Shown here piece after piece: positions 48,301 to 60,300 of a stretch of DNA of 64,000 nt. Source of the DNA: Cardinalis cardinalis (taxonomy: Eukaryota; Chordata; Aves; Passeriformes; Cardinalidae); the NCBI GenBank assembly GCA_014549065.1, contig JACDOX010000170.1, positions 247,956-311,955 of the forward strand. Direction: 5' to 3'. The notes under the pieces were generated by a model, which saw only the letters and a program-made list of their open reading frames with translations, searched no databases and was not told the origin of the DNA. The first letter of the stretch is position 1, and each line of letters opens with the position of its first letter. The position numbers were made by a program, and so were the translations under genes.

Positions 48301-51300
48301 GGAGCNGTTGGGATGTGCGTGTTCCGTGCTGCAGCACTCCATGGACTTCATAGCAAACAGCAAAAAAGGGGCATGATCAGTGCACAGACGTCTTCTGTGG
48401 CTTTCCTCCACGCTGGTTAAACTCCTGGTGGTAGAGAGAGAGTTTTCTGGTGCCTTGCCCTGGCTCCAGCACATGGAGGCCCGTGGGACGCTGGCAGTGG
48501 CAGTTGGGAACAGCATGTCCTCAGCACTCTGAGCTCTCAGGAGGGGTTGAGAGAGCCAAGTCAGGAGAACTCCAGTGGGAAAAACACCAACCACAAAGCT
48601 TGACTTCTGGAGAACAGCTGGCTCCACACTGGGAATCAAAGCGAAGGTGGAGGCTTGCTCTTTAGTAAAATCATTAGTTCAGGGCTGTATCTNCCAGGGT
48701 AATTGCTGAGGGATGTGGTGGCCAGGTTAATCTGGTATCCTGAGACAGGGAACTCATGTCATCAAGCTTTGCTGCCTCCATGTAGGAAGAATGGCTCACA
48801 ATGCAGAGGGCCCTGGTGCAGCCCAGCTCTTCAGGAGAGCTGTGTGGGTTCTTGCTAATCTGCAAAGCTGATTGGTTTTGTGCAGCAGCCTTTGGCTGTG
48901 ACACAGTGAAGATTTCCTGAGTGCAGCAAAGTGATGGTCTCCCCTTAGCAGGAATTCATTTTTACAAAACACACTGCAAAATTTGGCTGCTTATGGAAAC
49001 AAGATGCACTTGGGAAAATTAACCTGATACTTCCCTTGTGTTTTATCCCAGTCTTTCTCTAATGTTCTTTGATAAGNTTTGCAGAGTGGGTAGGTAGGGC
49101 TTGGCAACCTCTGCAACCTGCAGAGTGGATTTTCTGCAGTTCTTCTGCAGTTTCCAGTAAGTGCCAGTGGGAGAGTCATACCTGGTCTCTGGACTAATAA
49201 CTGTGTTCGTTTTCCATCAGATGCATTTGTCATTGGGAAAGTTCACCTAGCCAAACCAGCCAGCTTTGTCTTTGAGGTCTAACAGAGTTTATCTTCATTT
49301 CACAATTTTTTTTGTTGTTATTAGCAGCTTTTGATTGATAGTGTTCCAAACAAGTTTGTTCTGTGCTCAGTTTGAATAATTTCTACTGAACTTCAATTGC
49401 CTCTATCTACAGGCCTTTGAGAATGGGAAAGTGGCGGGATAGGGACAGGTTATGTAAAAAAGGCTCTTTGGCAGCAAAGCCAGAAATGTGTCACCCCTGC
49501 ATGGCCTTTTCTTAACTCCAGGTTTTCACACGGGAAATTGATTCCGCCTGGAGTGCTGCAGAAGGTTTGTACCAACACACNGGAACTTGCGCATGATGAT
49601 TGTAATATGGTTAATAATGGGAGTTCCCAGGTAACTCCCATGAGCTTCAGTGGGAGAGCAGATCCCCGTGATGCTGGGGAGGGATAACTGCAATAGGTGT
49701 TGCTGTTTCATTAGGTGCAGGCAGGGCCAGTATTAAGGGTAGGCAAAGTAGGTGGTTGCCAACTCCAGCAGAAAAGCAAATCTCGAAACGTTCCTTATTG
49801 TAATTGGTAGGAGGGATTTTTATTGTATTGTTAAGAAAATGAATGTGGGGGAGAAGCAGGACAAGAGAAAAGGCTCCTGGTTCACCTCAGGAAGGAGGCT
49901 GAGCTGGTGGTGTGTGGCACCCTGGATCCCACGCTGCTCCNTGTTTTGCTGCAGGGGTGAATGTGAATGTGGCAAATTAGCTCTTCTGGGAAGGTCTTTG
50001 CCTGCTTCCAGCTCTCTGGGTGGAAACTTTCTGGGCTTTAGCTTTTGGAGTTCACTTAGAAACACTGTCAGGTTCTTTAGGAGCAGGATGGTGGTGACCT
50101 TGTGGTGGCTGTCACTTGGGCTCAGCAGGAGCCCTGGGTTTCAGTGGGAAGCCTGCCCTCGTTTGCACAGAGACAGAAGCAGAGGTGGAACCACGGGGTC
50201 AGCACCAGACAATAAATTACCTTGACAAATGCTGCGACTCACTGAGCTGCAAATTACATCAACCCCTTTATTAATTTATATAACCCTGAGCATCCCCCTG
50301 GGGAGCGCTGGCTCAGCACTTCTGAGCAGCCCTGGGGTGCCCCATGCTCTGCTCCAGAGAGTGAGGGCTGAGCCTGCCCTGCTCCCTGGTGCCGGTGCCT
50401 GGCTGCTGTCCTGGTGCTGCCTTGGGCTCCCTTCTCCAGAGCAGGGAGTGCTCTGCTGGGTGCTGGCACTCGTGGGCGCTCAGAGTGCATCTCCTTGGGA
50501 AGGGATGAGCACTCGGTCCCTCCCCACAGCGTGGCAGCAGGGCCAGGCTCTCCTCTGGTACAGCCAGTGAGTGACAGTGCAGGAAATGGCTGAGGACTCG
50601 TCCTGCAATGCTCCTCTCTCATCTGCTGAATAAAAATCCCTTGTGCTGTTCCTCTGCCTCANCTCCACTGAGTTTCGGCTTTCCTGGGTCGGTGGAAGTT
50701 AATGGCAAGTAAAGCCCCTTACATAACACCTCTCCATGGAGACTCTGCTCCCTTAATTAGGGATCTTCTCAAAAGTCAGCCTGCGTGACAAATTACCCAC
50801 ACGCACATGTTGGTGCTTTCAGCAGGGGAAGGTAAAATGAGGTTGATGACATTGGTTGTTGCAGGCAGTGCTNAAGTGCTGCCCCAAGGTGATATAGNNC
50901 ANNCCTGCCACTTCAGAGTGGTGGTGCCTCAGTTCCCTTTGTCCACTGCTGTCCCCTAGGTGGGCTGCAGTCCCAGAGGATGGGAGTTGGCACCCAAGGA
51001 AAAGTTGATTTTTTTTTTTTTTTTCAGGAAGTGGGATTTGCTCCTGGCTTTAAGGCATCTGAGCAGAGTTGCTGCTCTTTGCAGAGGATGATGGTGGGAT
51101 GTGCTGCACAGCTCAGTCCCCCAGCAGCTGAGGATGGGGTGAGGACCAGGGGCCACCCTGGCTCGAGACAGCNCCGATGAGCTGGTGGTGCTGGTGGAGA
51201 GTTGTGCCTCCATCACAGCATGGCAGGAGTGAATCNGTGCTGTATGCAGTGGTGGCTTGGAGCTCACCAGGGTGTCTGAGGCTCCTTTGAGATGTGACAG

Positions 51301-54300
51301 TGCAAAAAGCTTGTGTCTTTGAGCTGTTTGAACTTCCAGAGCTCTTTGGTGGAGAGNATCTGTGTGCCCTCCCTTGAGTGTCCCCTGGGGCTGGGAGTTG
51401 TGCTGTCCCTGGAGCAGGTGCCATGGGTACAGAAATCTCAGCAGCCAGCTCATCAGTCAGGTTTGGTAGGGAATTCTGGACTCACATAACTCTCCCATCC
51501 AACCCCAGTCTTGCTCCATATTTGGACCCAGTTGATGTTTCTCAGCATTTCTCCCCATGCCTTGCCACCAGCAAGGAAACTCCACCAGAGTGAATTGTGG
51601 TCTCCTTTTCTGTGCCTCCAGCTGTCCAGAGATGATTGATCGTTATTATATAATTGCAGGATTGATGCACAAAAAGAATTGAATCCAGAGCTATCCAGTT
51701 CTTTGTGTTTCTGGCACTTGGGGGGCACAGGGAATCCCAGAGCTGAAAAGAGCCCTCTCTGGTGCTGGTCAGTCACAGCCCTTGGGGTTGAAAGAGCAGA
51801 GACTTCAAGACAAATTTATGTTCTTGAGCTCATTGTAGCACTGGCTGTGAAATACTGTGACCAAAATGTCCTATTTGGTTGCAGGAACACTTTGTTTCTT
51901 TTTTATGTGGCTGCAACTGCCCAACAAAATCGGGGGAAAACTCTGCAAAACATTACAGGAGTATTGGTGGGGTAAGATGTTGGCTTAGTGACACAATAAT
52001 GCTTTAATTTGTGGTTTGGACTTCTAAAATCAGATTTATTTATTGCAAGACTTGCAGCAGTCATAGATATTAGCGAGCACAGGCAGTTGTATGCAATGGC
52101 AAAGGCTGCAGAGGCAAGAATGTCTTTCGGTCACTAAACTTCTGTACATAGCACTTGAAAACTTTTGATCATTGATAAAACAAGTCATAAATTTTCTGTT
52201 TGTTTCAAACATACAGAAGTCTGCGATAGAGGATGTTATATCTCTTTTTGCATTGTTTTAATAGTATCTGTTTAGGAAANCAGTGCACAACCAGCAATCT
52301 CTTGGCACGTGTTAAACAATCACCTGCTTGTGTCTTTCACTTTTTTAATGTGCTTTTACTCAAGATAAAATATACCATTTTTTAAAAAAAATTCTTATTA
52401 TATCATGAGCATGACATTAAAAAACCTGTTGATAAGGACCTGCATCATCANCTGTGGGCAGAGATCTTGTCCTTTTTGGAAAGAGCCCTCTCGAGAAGGA
52501 AACCTTGTGCAAATCCTGACCTCCTTGACAGTGGAGTCACCTTCCACAGAAGGCACAGGCCCTGCAGTAGCCATGAGGCACCTCTGTCCTGATGCTCTGC
52601 AGCTCCACAGCACGTAAGGAGACAGGGCTGCCAAGCCTGTGGGAGCACACCCATCTTCTCCTCATATATTTTGATGTATTTAGCATGGTGAAGTCTCAGT
52701 GTCCCTCATGTGTTGGATACCACCATGTTCAAAACAACCCAGCCCTCCTGATAATGCAGTGTGAGGAGTCCTTTCTGTAGGGGAGGTTGTGTTTTCATTC
52801 AGGGCACTGGGATGCCCAGGTGAGACTGAGGCTGGNTGAAGTGAGATGGTAGCAATAGCACCTCACCTTCGCTCCTGAGCTGCAGCTCCTGCTGCTTCCT
52901 GAGGTGTGTTTGGGCCATCAGTATTCCTGGAGCAGAACATCCTCCAGTCTTTTTTCCCAAAGAAGAGTTTTCTGCTGGATTCTGAGGTGCCCATCTGTGT
53001 GGTTGAGCAGCGTAGGTGGAAAAAAAGGAAAAGAGGCTCTTCCTCAGGGTTCAGCTGTGCCTTGGTGGCCTCGTGGTGTTCATGGCTGGGTACCACCTCC
53101 TGTGTGGCACTCCTCTCAGCATTCCACTGGGATCCTGGTCCTGCAAGGAGCGAGCAGGGAGGTAAATCAGTAATTCTCCCAATTCCTCTCCATGGGATCC
53201 AGGTCCAACATAAACTTTCAAGATGATCCCTAGCAGGATTAAAGTCCTCCCGGAGCAGGCAGAGGCAAAGCTATTCAGCAAAACAAGGTCATGCTGCCTT
53301 TTTTTTGGTAAGCACAGGAATCAACAAAGCGCTGTTATATAACTTCTATTTATATCCCACTTGCTCACTAGCTGCAGGCACACAAGAGTAGCTGAGAAGG
53401 GAATTTAATGAGCTCTCAGGGCTTGCTCACCTTCCAGAGCGGGTAGGAGCCAGCTTGTTTTTGAAGTGCGTCAGCAAATGAAACTGGTGGTGGGTGGGTG
53501 GTTTGGGTAGGTGGACTGACTTGTTGCTATGGTTTTCTTTAATTCCTCTGTCTCTCAAGGAGATCTTACACTTTTTTTTTTTCTTTTGGGGAGTCTGCAG
53601 ACTTCCTTGTTTCTCACACCTACGCAGCACTTGCCGGTTCGGTGGGGAATGGGCTCCCTGCTCCNNNNNNNNNNNNNNNNNNNNNNNNNNNNNNNNNNNN
53701 NNNNNNNNNNNNNNNNNNNNNNNNNNNNNNNNNNNNNNNNNNNNNNNNNNNNNNNNNNNNNNNNNNNNNNNNNNNNNNNNNNNNNNNNNNNNNNNNNNNN
53801 NNNNNNNNNNNNNNNNNNNNNNNNNNNNNNNNNNNNNNNNNNNNNNNNNNNNNNNNNNNNNNNNNNNNNNNNNNNNNNNNNNNNNNNNNNNNNNNNNNNN
53901 NNNNNNNNNNNNNNNNNNNNNNNNNNNNNNNNNNNNNNNNNNNNNNNNNNNNNNNNNNNNNNNNNNNNNNNNNNNNNNNNNNNNNNNNNNNNNNNNNNNN
54001 NNNNNNNNNNNNNNNNNNNNNNNNNNNNNNNNNNNNNNNNNNNNNNNNNNNNNNNNNNNNNNNNNNNNNNNNNNNNNNNNNNNNNNNNNNNNNNNNNNNN
54101 NNNNNNNNNNNNNNNNNNNNNNNNNNNNNNNNNNNNNNNNNNNNNNNNNNNNNNNNNNNNNNNNNNNNNNNNNNNNNNNNNNNNNNNNNNNNNNNNNNNN
54201 NNNNNNNNNNNNNNNNNNNNNNNNNNNNNNNNNNNNNNNNNNNNNNNNNNNNNNNNNNNNNNNNNNNNNNNNNNNNNNNNNNNNNNNNNNNNNNCTGCCA

Positions 54301-57300
54301 TGGGATATGGGCCCCCTGCTCCTGCCATGGCTGAGCTGAGTGACCCAGCCCTGTGTGTTCCCACAGGGGGATGCAGGAGGAACCCAAATCATCTCCATGC
54401 TGACAGCAGGGCAGACCCTGAGTCTCCCAAGCTCCCGAGGCCATCTGTGAGCCGAGACCCCACAGTGCTGTTTGTGCCTGTTGTTCCCCCATTGTCTCCA
54501 CCAGTGTCACCTCATCCTTCCAAGGGCTCATGCTGGCTCTGGAAGGGTGTGAGGGAGGTGTCTCTGTGTGAGGTTTGTTCTTGCTTTCTTCTTTGAGAGG
54601 ACTTCAGGTTGCGTCAAGATTTTGGGTGTTGCAGTAGGAGAACAAGCAGGATACAAGGGCTNTTCCTGATGTATTCATGCTGCTGGTCTCATTTAAAGCT
54701 GGCTGGGACAGGCAAGCATTCCCACAGGTCAGGCTCTGTACACTCATCACCCCCCAAAAAACATTCTCCCATAAGTGGGCAGAACCCTCAGCAAAGAGCA
54801 GAGCTGTGCAGAGTGGAGAGTGGATGCCCATGGCAGGGAGAGTTTGTCTTATTTGTGGAAAACAGAGCTGGGAAGTCCTCCTTCTGCTTTCAGGACAAAG
54901 TTTATTTTACAGTTTGCAAAAAAAACAGGCAATTGAGGTGTTCTGGCAGATTTTCCTTATGGATTTATTTCAAACTGTGAAGTATGTTCAGTGTGAAATA
55001 TTTCAGCTGCCATTTCCTTAAGCTATGCAAGACTAATGATATCCATCACTCATGCCCAAAGTGATGGATCTCCAGCGAGCCAGGACATACGAGAGATTGA
55101 GAGAGAGAGAGATTAGTGATATTTAAAATAAATAAATGAGGAGGGACCGAAAGCAGAGTTAGGTTGGAATTCTCTGCAGTGGAAGCCCTCGCAATATGTT
55201 TAGGCAGAATGTAGAGGATTGGCACTTGTGCTTAATTCAGTGCTTGTGTTAGTGCAGTTCCCCTTAAAAATGTGGCTTGTTTGAAGTAGTCCAGCTCTAA
55301 GAAGTCGTCTGGGGGTGGCAAACTTCCTGCAGAGATGAAGTAGCACACAAGTTTTGCATTAGTTCGTGCTGGCAGCCTGGCTGGATAACCCGAGCGAGCT
55401 GAGGTCCCTGCAATGATTTCTCTCTAGTGTTGGAATAAAATGTCCTGAGTTGAAGCCAGATCACTGAGCTTTCTCCTCCTTCTGGAGGGACTTTCCTCTC
55501 TGCAGTCTCCCTGGCTCGCCAAGTTCCCGGGGTATTTTCTGCTCGCTGGCATTAGGGAAACTGGGAAGGAGACAACAGCTAAAGCAATTTGCTTTAATTG
55601 CTGAGGTGCTTGCTGGGGCTTTGCTTTCCCTGGTTTCTCGGTAATCAGAAGTTTGTTTTGCTGGGGAATTCTTTGGGATGCGTTGGGATGGTCTGGCAGG
55701 GCTTGGTGGCTGATGAAACATCCAGGGCAGGGTGCGGCCCCGGGAGCGCTCCGAGCTCCGTGGGCNGGCGGCAGCCTCGGGGTGGCTCCTGCAGCCAAGG
55801 CTGCCTCAGGCCAGGCCACCCCTGCCGGGGAGAAGCACAGCTCAGCAGAGCCTGCCGAAACCCAGGGTTCTGCTTCAACTGCTGGCCTTTGCTGCTGCGT
55901 CTCCCAGGATCAGTCAGACAGCCCAGCCTGCAGCGAGGCTGGCGNGGAGAGTCAGGCTGTTCCATGAGAAACAATCCCGGTGTTGTTCCTTTTCTTGGCT
56001 GGCAGAACTGTCCTGGCTTGGGGGCAGAGCCAGGTGACAGGGTGGGGAAAGGTGTTCCCAGTAAAGGGGCGGCACACGCAGCCCAAACTGGCAGGGCTTT
56101 CAGAGGCAGGAGCTGGAAATCAGCTGCCCTCAGCTTCTGCCTCTTTTTGGTTTTATTCCCCTTTAACAATCCTACACTGGNCACAAGCTCACTCATCATT
56201 AAATTTACTGTGGATTAGTTACATTTAGAGTGGATTAGTCGCCTGGGTGTGTCCTCTGTACACCTTACACAAAGGTACCAGGCTGCTGTGCTGTGTGGTT
56301 TCACTCTCCACAGGACAGATGTCAGTTCTGCTGGCTAAAATCCAATTTGTTACCCAGTGCTGGTATGAGAGACACGTTAAGGAGCATTTGTCCCTGCCCT
56401 GTGGTTATCCTGCCTCCATAATCCTGTCCCTCTGAACTGCTGGGGAGTTAGCTGAGCTTCTCTTCCACTCATCATTAAAAATTTTGTATCTTACATATGT
56501 CAGAGGTCTNAGAATTAAATGTTAATGCCAGGAAATGTGCCCATTCTTTGGTGATTTATTTTTTTTTAATGTGGCTCTACAATCCAGCTTGTTAATGATT
56601 TGCAATATTTAAGAACATGCCAAAAAATACCCACCACAGAAAATTATATTAATGCTGAATAAAAAGTCAGCAAGCAAAAATGGTATTTTCAGTTTAGCAC
56701 GAAACATTAGGTAAACATTTCACAGAGTATGTAAATAGTCAGAAGGGAAGAGGAGACCAAGTTCCTGGGAATAACTACAGAAGAGACACAGGCTTAAAAA
56801 AACATCAGTGACTGGAAGTTAGGGGCATAAAAGATGTTTTTAACAGTTGTTGACCACTGGAACAGACCATAGAGAGACATAGTTCATCGTCTCTGACACT
56901 TGCTCAAGAAAGACAGGATTGTTTTCTCAAAAAACACATTAAACACAGGCAGAGTCAGTGAGGAAGCTTGAGGGGCTGCTGTGCTCCAGGATGGGCAGGG
57001 CTGTACCTGGTCAAGGTCCTGCAATTGGAACTTGGCCTTTGGTTTTTCTTTTCCAGAGAAATCCGTTGCTGGATTTGCAGCTCTTCTTCTGCCACTTGTG
57101 GTGTGCACCAGGAGATAAAGTCATAGGTGATGGTGGGATTTACTTACTGNCCTCCTGTGGCCCAGAGGGATGCACTGGAGGTGGGGGCAGAGGTGCAAGG
57201 GGGCTGTCCTGCTGGGCATGAGGTTTCTGGAGTGCCTCAGGAGCAGAGTTGGATGATGGAGAGGAAAGGAAGTTATTCCACAGGTTTCCTGGTAGCTGGT

Positions 57301-60300
57301 GTTAGTAGGGGATCTTCTCTGTGGTGCTTTAATCTGGATGTCAGGAGGAGCAGTGGTGTGGCTGCTTTGCAGGTGGGTTCTCCTTCCATCCCCCTGGGAC
57401 AGTGAACATCAGTGAATGTTTCAAGGGGAGACTTCATTGTTTCAAGGGGATGGAAGGAGAACCCCGCACGGGCATCTCTGTGCTGATGTGCATCTGTGCA
57501 GGAGATGGTTGCTCCCTCCTTAGAAATGATGGAGGGCTCTTTGGTGATGTCCTTGCTCACAGTGAGTATCTGTCCTGTCAGACACTTGTGCTGCTCACGT
57601 GGGGAGGGTCTGTGTTTCCTCCTGAGGCTGTGTGATTTATCACCATCCCATTATCCAGCCGTGGTTCCTGTGCTTGGGAGGTTGCTGTGCTCTGGAGATC
57701 AGCTGGGCTTCCCTGGGCTGGGGGCACTTGAAAAGCTCTTTGCTGAGCCTGAGTCCATGGGGCAAACCTCCCAGGCTGCTATGGCCCTGCCATGGCTCCT
57801 GTGCAGGGCTGATGACTTAACAGACATTGACAATGCAAGGTTGAGATGAAATACAGTTTCACAGTGTGTGAATGCCAGAATACTCTGGGTTGGAAGGGAC
57901 CTTAAATATCATCTACTTCCAGTTCCCTGCCATNGGCAGGGACACCTTCCACTAGCCCAGAGTGCTCCAGCCTGGCCTTGGACACTGCCAGGGATCCAGG
58001 GGCAGCCACAGTTTCTNTGGGCNCCCTGTACCAGAGCCTCCCTACCCTCACAGGGAGGAATTTCTTCCNNAAATCCCATCTAACCCTGCCCTCTGGCAGT
58101 GGGAAGCCACTCGCTGTGCCCTTGTCACAAATCCCTCTCTGGCCTTCACTGTCCATGTCTCCAGTACCAGATGGACCTGTGTGTCTCCACCACCTCTCAG
58201 ACAGCTTTTCCCTGCTGGGACAGCCCCTATTGGTTCCTTGTGGGACACAGTTCCCTGCCTGCAGCAGGTTTTTAGGAGCTCCCAGACCCCAGTGTGATGG
58301 TGAGNGGATCCTCAGGGATGGCTGGTGTCAGATGCTGCAGTGCCAGGGCTATGTTTAAAGCTCCGTTCCTCAAAATCCCACAGGAGTGTGGAGGTTGGNT
58401 GTTCCTCCGCGCTTGCTCTTTCAGCAGCCTGTGGTTCCATGGTGTCTGTACACAAGCCAGGACCCCAGCAGACGGTGCTCTAAAATGGCCACTCGATTTC
58501 CGTTTTAAAAAGGGAGATTTCTCCACTTTCTGCTTGGAGGCTATATCTGTAAATAAGATTTTAGGATTTCTGTCATAATTATCACCACCCGTTACCTGCT
58601 CAAGCGCAACTTGCAAGATCACACCTCTTAAAATACAGTATCTTTGGGAGCTGGCATGTGGTTGATTCATATGTGTGAAGGTGTTAGGCATCCTGACCTA
58701 AACTGAAACAATCATTTGGTGACACCCCTTCAGTGTATGCACAGCATGCACAAAAAGCTTTACTGGAAATGCTGCTTTCATTTGGGGTTTTTTCTCTGAA
58801 GTGCAGTGGAAACTCAGTTAAAAAGCTTGAAAAGACGACAAAAATCAAGTCTGTCAGCAAGAAGTAATTACTCTCATAAAAGGTATTTCTTTGGTGTGGT
58901 TCATTAGAAAAAGGCTTTTCCTTCAGCACAGCTTCATCACAGGGAAATTCCTCCTGTCTGGGCTCTGCAGATGTGACAGTCAGGTCATGGCCATCGCTTC
59001 CTGACAGACAAATTTTTCAGAAAGTGTTTNGCCTTTTTAGAGCCTGTGGTTTCTGCTGGTCTATCTGTAAGTTGTTGTTGTTGTTACTGTTTGTGGTCTT
59101 TGTAGAGTGAAATCTCCAAGATGCTCCTTGGATACCAACTCTTCCTCTCTCTGTCCTTGTAGCCACCAAGTCACAGAGTTAGTTCAGGCTTGGCTGCCTC
59201 AACCCCCCAGTTATTGAGGGGTTGTTGGTCAGCCTCACCCCCTTCATAGGCAAGAATTTCTTGAACATACCTCATCTAAGTCAGCCCTCATTCAGTTTAA
59301 AGCCATGGGAGAACATTATGAGAAAACATTCAAATTGTTGATACAAAGTCTCAGATTGGATATTTTATTTTTACTGTACCAATGCTAATAAATGAACTGG
59401 GCACCCAGATCACCCTGGGCACATCACAGGCCCAGCAGTGTTTGGGCAGAGGGCACATCCTGCAGTGCTCTGACAGCTCTGCTTTGCTGGACTCTGGTGG
59501 GTGTCAGGAGGGGGTACTGCTGTGACTGGGTTTGGGATGTCTGTCCTGGGTTGTTCTTCTTGCCCTCCTCTCGGTTAATACCAGAAATAAACACAATCTT
59601 CAGAGTTTACCTGAGGTGCTAAGGGCAGGTGGGAGGTACTGCAGTGGTGGGAGGGGTATCTCCTGAATATTGACCACGTTCTTTAAATAGCCACGCTGCT
59701 GCTCTGCCTGTAATCAAAGGCACAGCTCTGGGAGTGTTCAAAGTCACTCCGTGTGTTCTCCGTGCAGCTGCTGGAGTGATCAAAGGCAGCAGCAGCCACG
59801 GCCCCGTGTGCTCCACAGCAGAGCGGGCAGGATATATTGCTGTTCCCATTTTAATTTGTTTTTTCAATAAATCAGCCTTCATTCCTATTCATCATGTAAA
59901 GCTGTTGGATGGCGAGCCGCTGCAGAATGCTAACTAATTTCATAATGCTCTGCATAAGGTGACCCACTTACAAGTTCATCCTTCAGTCGTGTTTAAGCTC
60001 TGGTCCTGATTTATGTAACAGCATATTGGTTTCATCAAGAGTTGTCTGATCACTCACTGTGTTGGCTCCTTCTTGACCTGTGCATGATTTGTATTCTCCT
60101 CGATTTTAGGNAGAACTTTCTGTCTCTGTGCACATATGTGCAGAAGAAGAGCAATAAACCTTCTTAAAAGTAGTCAGTGCTTTGAGTTTTTCTGTCTCTT
60201 AAAGATGTATTGGGGTGGGAACTAAAAGGAATTTTAAGGAGCCTGCTGCAGGCAGGGTAGGGGAGACTCAGCACGAGATGTCCCTCACGGCATCGCCCTG

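Noticed and set aside
53427..54596. Several frames of 230-355 codons on both strands
   Set aside because: They exist only because the 630 N of the gap contain no stop codons.
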